Origin: Elusimicrobiota bacterium
Lineage (GTDB): Bacteria; Elusimicrobiota; Elusimicrobia; F11
Length of the DNA: 64,000 bases
Direction of reading: 5' to 3'
Assembly (NCBI GenBank): GCA_022072025.1
Contig: JAJVIP010000006.1
Coordinates: forward strand, 1 to 64,000
Shown: positions 13,301-19,680 of the stretch, piece by piece
Numbering within the stretch: the first letter of the stretch is position 1
Layout: every line of letters begins with the position of its first letter
The notes under the pieces: generated by a model
Told to the model about the DNA's origin: nothing
Database searches by the model: none
What the model saw: the letters and a program-made list of their open reading frames with translations, nothing else
Made by a program: the position numbers and the translations under genes

Positions 13301-16300
13301 GGGGATATTTTTAAGGCGATTTCCTTTTGGACCAATGTTCTCAGAGAAGAATTTTTAATTTCCCATGGAAGCGAATAAAACGATTTTTGGGGCCTGAACA
13401 ACTCAAGTCGACGAAGAAGATTAATCCGAGGGTAATCATAAATGGCATGTGAAATGAGGAGAGCCAGAATGATGATGGCGCTGATGAATGGATGAGTCGG
13501 AATTAACACCGCACTTCCAAGGTATCCAACCATTAAGATGATCAAAAGGCCGGTCGTTCGACCGTCTCGATGCGGATGATCAATGAAAATGAAGTGGATC
13601 GCGTTGATGGCGGAAAGGATCCATAGAACTGCCTGCGCACTGGGCCCAAACGAGCCGACGTTGGCAATCAAAAATGGAACAAACAATCGGCACCATTCCC
13701 AGACCGCCGTGAACACGGTTTCGTTTGAAATGGTGGGAGATAAAACTCTCGAACCGATCTGCTTCCACAGAAAGGTTGTTGATTTAGCCTGAGCAGGGGG
13801 CTGGAATTCATCATATATCACTCCATCGCCTTTCCCTTCTCCGTTACCATTGGTGAAATATGCATGTCTCATTGCATCTTCACGTTCCGCCAATGGGATG
13901 AATTCTCGACTCCTAAAATCAGCGGCAGCTCTGCGGACACGCTGTTCTAAACGGCTCAATGAGTCAACGCTTCGATCATCAGCCAAACTGTTGAGATAAG
14001 ATTTCCAGTCGTCCGGCTCACTGAGACGAACTCCGAGAAGTGGCTCACTTAGGAACTGCAGCAAATAACGCTTCGCGATCTCATAATAGGGACTGTCGGA
14101 TTTTCCCTGCTTATAGATCAACGTAAACAGATCATCAAAACCTTGAGCATTCCCAACACTTAAGGATGCCAATTTTCCCTCTATTTCTAGGAATGCTATG
14201 ACGGCGACCCTTAAATCTGCATCCCCTAGCCTTTCGGCCCATCGAAAGAAATCATGAAGAGCCGCGTTCGGAGTAAGCATCGATTCTAAAAGCGGAAGAA
14301 GCGCTCGATACTCATTTGGTTGTAAACTGCTTAAATCCTTACCGGTTACTTCAAGAATTAATCGCGTCAGATCATAATGCGCCGTCTCCTCAGCAAGCGA
14401 AGCCTGCATGATCTGGGAAACTGTCGTTGCTGTCGCCTCGCGCGCCGCCATCGCACCCCACACCCACAGTGCAAATCCAAGAGGTTCATCTTCGAAATTG
14501 CCAAACGCAGAGGGATTTTTGCTTTTGCGAATCCACTCACCACGGATCTGATCCAAGATTTGGCGGACCGATTCCGTTCCAGCAATATCAACAGTAATGT
14601 GCCAAGGACTGGCTTCAGCATAGCCGCGGCCTCCAAAAGGGTATTGGAGGTAAAATACCTCGGCAATGTAACCAGCAGGGGTCTGCTCGATAGAGGCTTC
14701 TCGCACTATACCCGGATGAGCAATGTCAGTCATAAAAAGCCCTGCTGGCTCACAAATTTGGCGTTTTACTTCCGCGAGCAAGGTCCGAGTGTTTGGATGC
14801 TCTTCGATGAAGCTGGAATCAAATTCAGGGAAACGCGGCCGAACCAACTTATCGACAAATTCACGGAGTGATCGTTTATCCAAAAGCCCCATTGATTGGA
14901 ACGTGTAGAGTGTTTGAAATTCTGGCCCGTCCAACGACATAAGCCATTGATAGACATCATTTGGATCTGGAGTTGAAACAGCCGTTCGAGATCGATTTTC
15001 CCGTGCGCCCGAAATATTCGACCGGGCAGCCTGCCATAACCGACGGATGGCCTCCTCTTCCTCTGCTGATTTGAATTTATGGCGTCCACGTCGCAAGTCG
15101 ACCGCTTCATGTCGAAGGAGAGTTAATAGATCATTGTAGCCGCCGCGATAACCATGTGCCGCCGCGACGGTATTGAGGTGAAGGAAAATCGTGCCCTCAT
15201 ATATATTCCCTGATTTTTTCCCGGCTCCGGTATGAGCTAAGACCGCGCCATTTAAGAGTGGATTGGCACTTTCGGGTTTCTGCTCCTGTATAAGAAACAC
15301 AAGACGTCCGAAACCAATATCAGGCGCAGATCCTTGAACCGTCAAATCGAAAGCGAGCGACTGCGCCGTAAGTAAAGCGCGCTTAAGACACTGTCTTTGC
15401 TCAAAGTTCTTCAGGTAGTCAAGCAGCGTACGCTTTGCAGCATTTTTATCAGCTAAGGCCGCATCAGCTAAGAGCCTCTCCGCAATCGTCTCGTAAGGTC
15501 CAGCGAATAACTCCACAACATTAAGTGAGCGTAGGCGTTGAATCGATATAGCTACAGCTTTACCTTGCTCAATCGAGCTTGCTATCGATGGATTTGTGAC
15601 GGTTGATTCGAATTTTTTAGAGTTGTTATCGGCAACGTTCTTCGTTTGCCCTTCCTGATTACCGTTCCCATTCTCGGTCTCTTCTTCTCCAGTCTCACCC
15701 TCTCCTCGAAGGCCAGGAATCATAGCTGTCAGTTTTTCAACGAAACGTTGTGCAGGCGTAAGGTGTTTCCACTGGTTGGCGAGATGCCAGCCGGAGAACA
15801 GAACCGACTGCGCTCCCCAAATAATCCAGACGACCCATGTCATTTGTGAAGAACTCGTTGAAAGCAATGGAATCAACCAGGCGAACAGAAGTTCTCCTTG
15901 CGAGAATAGAAGTGCCCAGCTCCACCGCTGAATAGGAGAAACCCGCCAAAGGCTCGGCAGCTCACCCGGAATAACAGAGAACTCTATTGGGGGCTGAAGA
16001 AATGGCGGATTAACTTTCCTCAACCCTGAACGGATGGATTCCGAAACAGACCAAAAGCGAACCATCAACCCGGTCCAGCTGAAATTGTTGGTGGAAGGAT
16101 TAATGAAGAGGCGTTCCCCTTGGAAGAGTTTGTCGAGTGGCGTCTTGGCTTGGGCGAATAAAGAAAGATAACCAGCGCCATCTTTATCTTCGATCTTCGT
16201 CATCTTGGGCGAGAGGACGACGTACGATGTTTTCTTTCTACGCAACGCCGCCGCGATATCTGGCGTGTGAAAGCCGCCTGCAACCAGCACACGCGCCTTA

Positions 16301-17796
16301 TTGGTTCTTGCCGCAAGTAAGCGGGTAACCATCTTCTGGCTTCGCTTATCTGCTTCTCTGTAGAAGGATTCAAATGCAAGCAGTGATGGAATATTCTGGA
16401 GGGAGTCCTGACGATCGAGGAGTGCGCCCAATTCCTGCCACATCTCTGACAATGATCTATTCAATTGTTGATAACGAGTCCACTCTGTCGGAGAAAGTGA
16501 GAATTGCACCATTTTCTCGGTGAGAGAGAACTGATCGCAAAGACTGACCAACCGGTTCTCTTCTGGAGATTGGATGAGCTTCTGGAAGGTCCGTTTCTCT
16601 AGGCGTTCCAATTCTTCAAAGAGCATTTCTCCCTGCAAAGCATCGGCCAATAACACATAACGGATATATGAATTGAATTCCGGTGTCTTGCTTAGATCAA
16701 TTCTCCTTTGATGGCAAAGGTTCTGAAGCGCTGCGTAAAAATCTCCAAATTCAATTTGGCCACTTCTCAAGGCCAACCCACGGGATACCAAGTCGCCGGC
16801 TTCCTCAGTTGTTAAATTCGACGTAAGCCGTTCGAGAACCCTTTGTTTTTCACGTTCGACCAGAGGGAAGTCCAAGGTTTTTTCCAATCGATACGCCTCC
16901 AAGAATTGACTGAGAACCGGCCCAATCTCTTGGTTCCGATTGGCCAATGCCTGAACATAAGGACCAAGTCCCAAATTCCCTTTATGATAGGAGCTTTGAA
17001 GATTGTCGAGCTGGGACAATTCGAAGGAAAAATAAACTTTCTTGGCCTGAGAAAGTCTTTCTTGAAAACTGCGAAGATGCTGATTTACCGTTTCCTGAAT
17101 CTTTCGTGAATCAAGATAGGCTTTTACATTGAGGTGATAACTGTCTTTGTCATCCACCCCGATGATAAGAGGTGGCGCCAAACGGGACATGAGACCGGCA
17201 TAGGACGGAGCGGCCAGCAGACTTGCTTGTAAAAAGTCGTCGGCAACTTTCTGTTGAATTGCTTTGTCAGGGAATGTTCGAAGAAATGAAAAATCTATCG
17301 GCTGAAAAGCCCCTTCCACACCAATGACTCCAGCTCGATTGGTTTCTATTAAAGAAGTGAGAATTGAAGCGATATTGCTCTGCGCTTCTGGGTTCATGTG
17401 GATATCCTGAATGATCAAAACAGGGGAGTTTGTTTTTTCTTTTGAATCATATAGTTCCCGAATGGAACCATAGGAGAAGGAAATAGAATCTAGGATGGAC
17501 TGTAGATCATTGGATATTCTTTTATCTTTCCACCTGGATGGAGCCCGTGTGGAGTAAGAGAGCGGGGGCCTGCGAGCAACAGGAAATGAAGAGACAAGAG
17601 AATCGAGGTTTTTAGCAGGGACTTGACTGAACGAAGGAGGTAAGGAGGCATAGCTTTTCGCCTCCTCGTTTGCCTTCTCCGAAAGTCGGCGGCGTTCAGT
17701 CCAAAAATTTATTTCGGATGAATAGATGAAGCTGCACTGCGTAAAGAACAATGAAAAAGAAAGAAAAGCGGAAAAATATCTTTGCCAGTTTTTCAT
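1327..17796 (-). CDS. Giant 5,489-residue secreted/membrane multidomain protein (giant A)
   Basis: One uninterrupted frame. Order seen: N-terminal signal or anchor helix (residues 8-27); shared giant-protein module 125-550 (QDIH 130-133, GVEG about 160, VAGGFH about 505), which resembles the Tiki/TraB/ChaN hydrolase fold; membrane segment 615-690; HEAVDLRRG about 895; CPBP-like membrane module 1354-1465; Nudix domain about 1520-1650 (LREELGL box, IDI-like); NadD-like nucleotidyltransferase about 1868-2085 (GTFDPP, late S-S-x-I-R); second CPBP-like copy 2127-2238; ROK-like sugar-kinase fold about 2395-2720; phosphodiester-glycosidase (NAGPA)-like about 2750-3390; third CPBP-like module 3455-3600; weak nucleotidyltransferase-like stretch about 3900-4200; APH/kinase-like about 4322-4620 (HGDLPLRNV); HAD-like 4770-5100 (DFDG, VSGSS, GDSGFD); final membrane helices 5150-5225. 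Several active sites look altered. The membrane segments imply that soluble domains alternate between compartments. Overall function unknown; probably envelope glycan metabolism (inference). Confidence 0.85.
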   Translation of the reverse strand: MKNWQRYFSAFLSFSLFFTQCSFIYSSEINFWTERRRLSEKANEEAKSYASLPPSFSQVPAKNLDSLVSSFPVARRPPLSYSTRAPSRWKDKRISNDLQSILDSISFSYGSIRELYDSKEKTNSPVLIIQDIHMNPEAQSNIASILTSLIETNRAGVIGVEGAFQPIDFSFLRTFPDKAIQQKVADDFLQASLLAAPSYAGLMSRLAPPLIIGVDDKDSYHLNVKAYLDSRKIQETVNQHLRSFQERLSQAKKVYFSFELSQLDNLQSSYHKGNLGLGPYVQALANRNQEIGPVLSQFLEAYRLEKTLDFPLVEREKQRVLERLTSNLTTEEAGDLVSRGLALRSGQIEFGDFYAALQNLCHQRRIDLSKTPEFNSYIRYVLLADALQGEMLFEELERLEKRTFQKLIQSPEENRLVSLCDQFSLTEKMVQFSLSPTEWTRYQQLNRSLSEMWQELGALLDRQDSLQNIPSLLAFESFYREADKRSQKMVTRLLAARTNKARVLVAGGFHTPDIAAALRRKKTSYVVLSPKMTKIEDKDGAGYLSLFAQAKTPLDKLFQGERLFINPSTNNFSWTGLMVRFWSVSESIRSGLRKVNPPFLQPPIEFSVIPGELPSLWRVSPIQRWSWALLFSQGELLFAWLIPLLSTSSSQMTWVVWIIWGAQSVLFSGWHLANQWKHLTPAQRFVEKLTAMIPGLRGEGETGEEETENGNGNQEGQTKNVADNNSKKFESTVTNPSIASSIEQGKAVAISIQRLRSLNVVELFAGPYETIAERLLADAALADKNAAKRTLLDYLKNFEQRQCLKRALLTAQSLAFDLTVQGSAPDIGFGRLVFLIQEQKPESANPLLNGAVLAHTGAGKKSGNIYEGTIFLHLNTVAAAHGYRGGYNDLLTLLRHEAVDLRRGRHKFKSAEEEEAIRRLWQAARSNISGARENRSRTAVSTPDPNDVYQWLMSLDGPEFQTLYTFQSMGLLDKRSLREFVDKLVRPRFPEFDSSFIEEHPNTRTLLAEVKRQICEPAGLFMTDIAHPGIVREASIEQTPAGYIAEVFYLQYPFGGRGYAEASPWHITVDIAGTESVRQILDQIRGEWIRKSKNPSAFGNFEDEPLGFALWVWGAMAAREATATTVSQIMQASLAEETAHYDLTRLILEVTGKDLSSLQPNEYRALLPLLESMLTPNAALHDFFRWAERLGDADLRVAVIAFLEIEGKLASLSVGNAQGFDDLFTLIYKQGKSDSPYYEIAKRYLLQFLSEPLLGVRLSEPDDWKSYLNSLADDRSVDSLSRLEQRVRRAAADFRSREFIPLAEREDAMRHAYFTNGNGEGKGDGVIYDEFQPPAQAKSTTFLWKQIGSRVLSPTISNETVFTAVWEWCRLFVPFLIANVGSFGPSAQAVLWILSAINAIHFIFIDHPHRDGRTTGLLIILMVGYLGSAVLIPTHPFISAIIILALLISHAIYDYPRINLLRRLELFRPQKSFYSLPWEIKNSSLRTLVQKEIALKISPENEQQIPIYDFAVRQHIGFEERARVHENGDWHKGIQAYIVSKDSQGKVKVLIQKRSDVVDIAKGKYDQSLATQLIGKDRGNPAEALKRGLREELGLHFSDILRSIQIGKEGWIRVVKKYRENESLYNREFISLYLVEIRFRDITPISNKVANAEWVDWEEYVRRIQENPEEFTKTGQFYAFDPLFLSESKKAIDKFLSGNPVNPFPVKRICFYSSLGRYQVILHINNDESVEMIIRDIASKSVDTFKNILTFDVREAKNTQDIEIRFIDKNGCNYLWKDGDLQPTGLEPDRESLKFIEDVFSKYNEALVEMATHANQEEIQILSGIKAKFDHNLKTLWARIMTGQVVLDDRFLLSEGKQASQLPPKTNKLVMLALPGTFDPPGFNHISLLLDALVYASEQRQGERITYMAYLAPVGEHSPGPDGTVWKLNKTSSFERHAMCEKFTAIFAPLIRTSQMSLKYPNDFGTKNALRVLSLNQDPHNVLPGTVLFYLVAGPDTYEKWKSNFDVLLREQKISTPNVDIGMIVFQDPSNVLAANETDSSYQLDVLRDRSILTLRSSDIRTSSSWTLLPKTVREYIQNNGIYKRSNTGSMNGNQIEQPKNLASGKLAQADSTSLLWKYIGSHILSPSISNETVFTAVWEWCRLFVPFLIANVGSFGPSAQAVLWILSAINAIHFIFIDHPHRDGRTTGLLTILMVGYLGSAVLIPTHPFISAIIILALLISHAIYDYPRINLLHRLESLDQEKFFYEWMGTFEQFRRLSKQRPQRFSSITLHFATANGRIWERTISYPKKLSRLAESVLIRYVAVTIHNVLWMQGAYAVWIDTEQTKLFKEIHDTVETDYVRLRNPGSVQMIIKSNYGMDSFSIVDNETDLLEVKSRYQAIESSLDTQPRISRNTGNLLVINVGVTEIKTAVVHRTGNEPAKFVGNPIAIQTKAPENSSHSVDQFLRQVTEEGRKALQRAKLKPEEIDGIVVGMAVFSPQGRASPQQAGVFQNVSGDLLESVSRLDDYLSNEFGGKPAWCINDGDLQALATSGLADKRDFALLRHGSFLTPGVVDNHGKIIDGVNELTRVIVDMSPDALVHPKVGTKGKAGQYTAVRGINMIATRNGLVSKYGIAQEKDIQTTLEAWLESDDANPETDIKRQEAKAVFEEVGVWTAALARQLKAEYGIRQFVLGGKFYNGNAGKIVFEKMRQLLADEGVEVSIFAESEHALKFNGLLGAAYLIAENADQPRHDGRFKEQEETAYTISPVESANKLLAVVSNQPINQFYFDRVHRSLTIAGKPTDSFRVIQEPVATLVNRFKQQNPNVQILGNPLINSNLGLNDGTVLYADGRLYANAEELQKNVIGDRVYYSSRRHYYALVQWEEGHRSIEEFRFEEFIPSDDNNHPHVFMGGKILIRDKSEKSFVRFVPLTHPTSIIYSGQPLILENDSVPLDSLVDQVADMNHFFTLPRIVMSNGQFLYFGTSELLSDRDKLVRALRGETIALSLLELAGTENLPDLFEEFGYTKVAQENLIDRAGQYSINEQSVFIKLLPGLNPLSLIAIKENGETDIVVIPGESRFVGGSLAVVQARLKKRGYKDVLLFAEGKDVADGIANRNSHSSSILLKVKELYTDPVISEELDLIPGLKYKGFHIGTSAKISGKLFIIDPHQVAISQSINEQVLAWRSDLPRTPIPGFPIQGHINRADESRAIVALSGSQPDFLKPNAIAFQDGNLILRSEGAPGIEQERYELPNGIFWVLDLDQPRVVKVRLFEGKLEPDQGDTPPANGFGGMLLIKDGKSVLDSNADPDQRISLDRKPAINGNDIWWKTLDEPVAMAAWGYNQDGQLIAIQLASTWDSPGKEESTRTSGVEPTVRQLVGVLLSLGVQNAILGPLSGGLQGASRGEELSVWWAKARTGSAWGHQQRPVAHALLFTKKSQVGETAIRRVSLGKETAESDSSTSSGSVGLSPWFMNHFIPIIHRFFAHLTDREISALGGAEEFIYSAVTGGLVGWLIGLMLNNSLGWPVEFGFVWGALLSIGHVMFDHWNQMMVWNRGKLTVRGPPTEKDPNRLPVEARLRLQLFFTIALIPRLLYLAVIFYLFQFVGAWSILAALPVALVSHGILNILSFKWDGVVGMGGIKKPDEELPQQRIFSLVHANQFNIRRADKYEIEFEFQVHLSGPEVPLSRVVELAKLSVFIHARIPGQLEFRDVPVHYLSVLRREPATGAYIVSGRISQNELERHLSRNSRLGAIEFVPWIKSEHESDKKLWLNRNNIPFFNFEYDFGYKAPGGMAELEYEEMSENIDSDLVALDKNLAPFLNHLRVEHEGQSYPVEGILVRPSDLLKKQLSILSLGEALKKTGPIGIGTSLIDGEGLKVQRISIIEKNEQQRAVLVLSEEPRAISAEAVEFSLRDDPPLTVLNKQDLIDGDISHGKWEGIIRQYQQLARALQNPLGNYPDVVELLVPEVTANQIVNALTEARGRYIPSDSLILRTDEMPDSQTRTLANQPGHPLFLVIPCKEIRPGVLVAVADAILESRQLLEELGISQQRQEQMFRLMIPASGLASRNKLFAPFGKLLMPTRKLGVPFLYVQLMQMLQLYDCTVRGRWVINSDNVFSLSEPPRFDSSRINILCNHLPSEDPNIPNSGVVTETRELNGHLYVEGFIEKRGPEFFKKSFAFGRVYPVNMGPTFFPAHTEQTLIDNYRWDQWRGENADLTLRALFEPALMTAREWINVARDGYDNSLRGVAARDKPVASAVWNKIWRSAKDLLDASSGHFAIAEAGEEAHWVHIGSDQELVAAMNHPLLYGAAFGANRVRKQKNQTQEGENSTFPVILTQNGYTLLKSFSRGGSSAQVFLALNSSGQKVIVKYSNWTGISGNGVPWLRAQYRRLMELQESYPPDAIPLYYRSLDYYERPSGDEAYLVLEYLEGAEDITEYFFRDELTADDMMTEIDGIVGLIAKTHYRHHMEPFPDELYRNYAARVRHRIRMLASRSEQVYGRLILGRRFHLGNLDYIDASYFYQDLMRDDHILINGQRYPNLPVLLDVFYDHLQDLQKKFGPSHYCRYGHGDLPLRNVLRLPDGRLVLSDLRGQFSHHSSPSQTSVEYDLAKICHSFFLELVRERHYQLNAERHLGTFHFNFHFENTPGVRKYLEAWRKFPERLKANQAVQTLFEGVTSDWFGHVRLGEAIDYASDIIHRFNQDSSGRDALMYYLQATMALYEFLKEEALLPERFNNPVADQQSYRSVGRLIDLADVPRERVMTINIAPPQAPPEYVDLLIPENFQPHQPVEIAGLATDFDGVHAPEDGISPILPENLWQVARLMYEDYPQENLPQILIVSGSSLTPLGKTGGLMDRLINPLFTEMRSVGRQDQLKRLVLQTAGNGTRVAFSDHGLMLPPTRGYLDRVISEEDGLIISKALIKVYLEGRSNLIGVSSDFISHWKELLNEVEGAKSIVELKRILDERGPQYGIDQTLRFHHKGALISISEHDVKKCPDMSQAAKKIEEQLTGQTGFNDYQIVFGDAMLIVTRLDKSVVVRAEMGLWPRQRGVILKLGDSGFDTFLFHPEVSSGQFSLSYFLGRQDLVSHVPHVLTVRDEKGKDNVQHKGPARILRIIIDAAMAQRPWADTPYLQTHHGEFISLSQIQRRSGKTIAQLVKKALNDTPPKAASPPNNGIPFLFGLFSPVEIFNVINFAPIDHSNNDMTSALMSISLVIDTLWEALNVMIAPVSIFAAVMVLLVVHAWFIYRISNQADQAPMEREHQSNRDLTSDRVRGEATNIAQLTLALSRDDWDEALKILMQTSSLGLDAQISKLSQTEPLSWRHLFQSEQFQTLVGEELRRLGKTEGKEFEWTPNIQSALRLILSAVYSDTSVDDSKTQLFAFFGSKPTDTRILLAKWWLGLGKEVQFLVPKGQEAEYQRLAKLLRVEMRSYDPEICPKRDPGGRPNMSLKEFNSLFNSKASPASVIYSGWVIQDHHHRAIDLDELIPEFLHLGPQQEQVLAILKAIATAA
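11082..11415 (-). repeat. Internal duplication, copy 1 (CPBP-like membrane module)
   Basis: About 334 nt nearly identical to 13401-13734: six mismatches by my reading, no gaps. The offset is 2,319 nt, exactly 773 codons, so both copies are read in the same frame of the giant A gene. Each encodes a hydrophobic segment with AINAIHF and LLISHAIYDYP, resembling the CPBP FxxxH and HxxxN motifs. Flanking protein sequence is similar but diverged, so this is a recent duplication or gene conversion. Confidence 0.95.
13401..13734 (-). repeat. Internal duplication, copy 2 (CPBP-like membrane module)
   Basis: Partner of the copy at 11082-11415. The Nudix and NadD-like domains of giant A lie between the two copies, so the repeat unit at protein level is membrane module plus nucleotide domain. 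Confidence 0.95.
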
Positions 17797-17864
17797 ACCT
17801 CTAATTTTCTGAATTCCGTCTTAAGATCGCATGAAAAAGTTGTAAACATTGTCCGCTTTTTTTG

Positions 17865-17888
17865 TTGACAAAAATAACTGATTGTCAA
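17865..17888. promoter_or_regulatory. Inverted repeat TTGACA-N12-TGTCAA upstream of giant A
   Basis: A perfect 6-bp inverted repeat lies about 70 nt upstream of the giant A start. The distal half reads TTGACA on the minus strand and could be a -35 box, but no convincing -10 follows at 16-18 nt. It could be an operator. In the rest of 17797-18253 I see only the dispersed element and the terminator listed separately. Confidence 0.3.
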
Positions 17889-18073
17889 TTACTTTAGAGC
17901 ACTTGTAACAGCCCGGCCATCTATTTCGATTCAAGAAAATATTTTTCGACAGGTAGCGCGGTTTCTGGGCTCTCGGTGAGGAGGAAAGTTTAAAATTTGT
18001 TGTTCATTTCAAAGGAAAAAAGAGATGGCCTCACCATCAGTATCTCTTTAGAATTCTGAGTTCTCCGACGAAA

Positions 18074-18171
18074 TGTCATCCCGAACATAGTGAGGGATCT
18101 CTTGATTCATATGCCAATGGTAATAACTTGGAAAAGATCCTTCGTCGGAAAAAACCCTCCTCAGGATGACA
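18074..18171. repeat. Dispersed element with TGTCATCC/GGATGACA ends, copy 1
   Basis: A 98-bp noncoding segment bounded by TGTCATCC and its reverse complement, with inner GAGGGATCT and AGATCC arms. A second segment with the same ends and the same GAGGGATCTCT arm lies at 32511-32599. Short intergenic elements of this type occur in many bacterial genomes and resemble MITE/REP elements. No coding capacity is seen. Confidence 0.6.
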
Positions 18172-18235
18172 AATTGTCTTAATGCCTGATGAATGAACTT
18201 AAAATGCTAAAGAGTTGCCTACAGCATTGTCCGCT

Positions 18236-18254
18236 AAAACCCCGTGTGAGGGGT
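18236..18254 (-). terminator. Terminator after tRNA-Arg(TCT)
   Basis: On the minus strand ACCCC and GGGGT form a 5-bp stem with a 6-nt loop followed by TTT, directly behind the tRNA. It would end transcription running through rdgB and the tRNA before giant A. Confidence 0.5.
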
Positions 18255-18326
18255 GTGCCCGGCAGGAATCGAACCTGCGACAACCGGCTTAGAAGGCCGG
18301 TGCTCTTCCAACTGAGCTACGGGCAC
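18254..18326 (-). tRNA. tRNA-Arg (anticodon TCT)
   Basis: A cloverleaf folds completely: 7-bp acceptor GTGCCCG/CGGGCAC, D arm GCTC/GAGC, anticodon stem CCGGC/GCCGG with loop CTTCTAA (anticodon TCT), T arm GCAGG/CCTGC with TTCGATT. Length is 73 nt with discriminator A; CCA is not encoded. It sits 23 nt downstream of rdgB on the same strand. Confidence 0.95.
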
Positions 18327-18349
18327 GAAGGGAAAAGAATCCTACAAAA

Positions 18350-18961
18350 TCACCTGGAAGCTTTGAGGAGCTTATGCAATAGGTCAGGAACTTGAGTGAA
18401 AGCGTTGGCGCGGTGACTGATCCGGTTTTTGATGTTGGGACTTAGTTCAGCGAAGGTTTTTTTTAGGTGGGGAACGAGAAAAATGGGATCGTAACCAAAA
18501 CCAGAAGACCCTTTGGGTTTTTCTGAAATAAGACCGTCTATTCGCCCTTCAACTGAAACCACTTTTCCCTTGGGTGAAGCCAGAGCGGCCACGCAACGAA
18601 AGGAAGCCTGCCTATTTTTGGGGGGAACATTTTTCATCAAACGCAAAACTTTTCTGTTGTTGTCTGCGAACGTGCAATTCGGACCGGCAAACCGCGCCGA
18701 ATAAACTCCGGGACGGCCTTGGAGGGCTTTTATAAACAGGCCCGTGTCATCGGCCAAGGCCCAATGACCTGTTCTCTTCGCCACTTCCCTGGCCTTTTTG
18801 GCGGCATTGCCGCGAATGGTTTCGAGGTTTTCTACCACGGGAGGAAACTTGGGAAAAGCCTCCAACGTCAGAATTTTCACCTTCAGATGGGCTTTTTTAA
18901 GGATTTGCTGAATCTCACGAACCTTATGTGAATTGTGGGTGGCGAGGACGAGGGTGATCAT
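18350..18961 (-). CDS. rdgB: XTP/dITP diphosphatase (RdgB/HAM1)
   Basis: A 203-residue protein that hydrolyses noncanonical purine triphosphates (XTP, ITP, dITP) to monophosphates, keeping them out of DNA and RNA. Family hallmarks visible: LATHNSHKVREI near the N terminus (usual (A/S)(S/T)xNxxKxxE), ALADDTGLFI at about 68-77, the G-x-P-G-V-Y-S-A-R-F-A-G signature at about 82-93, SSGFGYDPIF near 150, and a late ISHRANA. Length is normal. Its start overlaps the RNase PH stop by ATGA, which indicates translational coupling; the rph-rdgB pairing is common in bacteria. Confidence 0.95.
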   Translation of the reverse strand: MITLVLATHNSHKVREIQQILKKAHLKVKILTLEAFPKFPPVVENLETIRGNAAKKAREVAKRTGHWALADDTGLFIKALQGRPGVYSARFAGPNCTFADNNRKVLRLMKNVPPKNRQASFRCVAALASPKGKVVSVEGRIDGLISEKPKGSSGFGYDPIFLVPHLKKTFAELSPNIKNRISHRANAFTQVPDLLHKLLKASR

Positions 18962-19680
18962 TTTTTCGAGGGAACAGGGAGAGGACCCAAAACTTTCTTT
19001 TGAGCCAAATGAATGGAACGAATCCCTCTTTGAGCAAGATTCAACAAGGTATCCAGCTCCCGTTTTGAAAAAGGGGAACCTTCGGCTGTTCCCTGAACCT
19101 CTATGAATTGTCCTCGCCCTGTCATCACGACATTCATATCCGAATCAGCATCTTTGTCCTCTTCATAGGCCAAATCCAACACGGGTTTGCCTTTGTACAG
19201 CCCCACCGATACCGCTCCAACAAAATTTTTTAATGGCCATTGGGGCAAAAGTCCTCGGTGACGCAAGTGCATCAACGCTTGAACCAAGGCCACAAACCCG
19301 CCATTGATTGAAGCCGTGCGCGTTCCACCATCGGCGCGAATGACGTCGCAGTCAATCGTGAGGGTTCGGGGACCCAGCAGGGATAAATCAACCGCCGATC
19401 GGAGAGAACGCCCCACCAACCGGGAAATCTCCTGAACGCGCCCGCCACTGTTCACTTTGCTCCGAGGGCTTCGACTCTCTCCGGCCCGCGGAAGCATGGC
19501 ATACTCGGCCGTGATCCAGCCGGTCCCTTTCTCTTCGGCGTGCTTCGGAACGGCGTCTTCGACCGAGGCAACGCAAAGAACTTGGGTTTTGCCCATCGTC
19601 ACCAGGCAAGATCCTTCCGCATGGCTGAGAAAAGATTTTTGTAATCGAAAATTGCGAAGCTTCACACGCGACATCAACAT
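18958..19680 (-). CDS. rph: Ribonuclease PH
   Basis: A 240-residue phosphorolytic 3'-5' exoribonuclease that trims tRNA 3' ends. Recognised from EKGTGWITAEYAMLPRA, the R-x-x-x-SGGRVQEISRLVGRSLR stretch (phosphate and RNA binding), TIDCDVIRADGGTRTASI and LDLAYEEDKDADSDMN. Length matches the family. The ATG at 19680 has a GGAG about six bases upstream and overlaps the end of the transporter gene by 7 nt; a second ATG six bases in is also possible. It is followed by rdgB with an ATGA overlap, so transporter, rph and rdgB form a tight operon. Confidence 0.95.
   Translation of the reverse strand: MLMSRVKLRNFRLQKSFLSHAEGSCLVTMGKTQVLCVASVEDAVPKHAEEKGTGWITAEYAMLPRAGESRSPRSKVNSGGRVQEISRLVGRSLRSAVDLSLLGPRTLTIDCDVIRADGGTRTASINGGFVALVQALMHLRHRGLLPQWPLKNFVGAVSVGLYKGKPVLDLAYEEDKDADSDMNVVMTGRGQFIEVQGTAEGSPFSKRELDTLLNLAQRGIRSIHLAQKKVLGPLPVPSKK

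Noticed and set aside
1327-17796. Giant A as an artefact of several genes joined by lost stop codons
   Set aside because: The 16.5-kb frame is uninterrupted, domains are joined by plausible linkers and membrane segments, and two other genes in the window begin with the same module, so the architecture is real unless the assembly is wrong.
17797-17900. Sigma-70 promoter of giant A using TTGACA at 17888-17883
   Set aside because: The hexamer 17 nt downstream reads ACAAAA, which is not a credible -10 box, so only the inverted repeat is listed.
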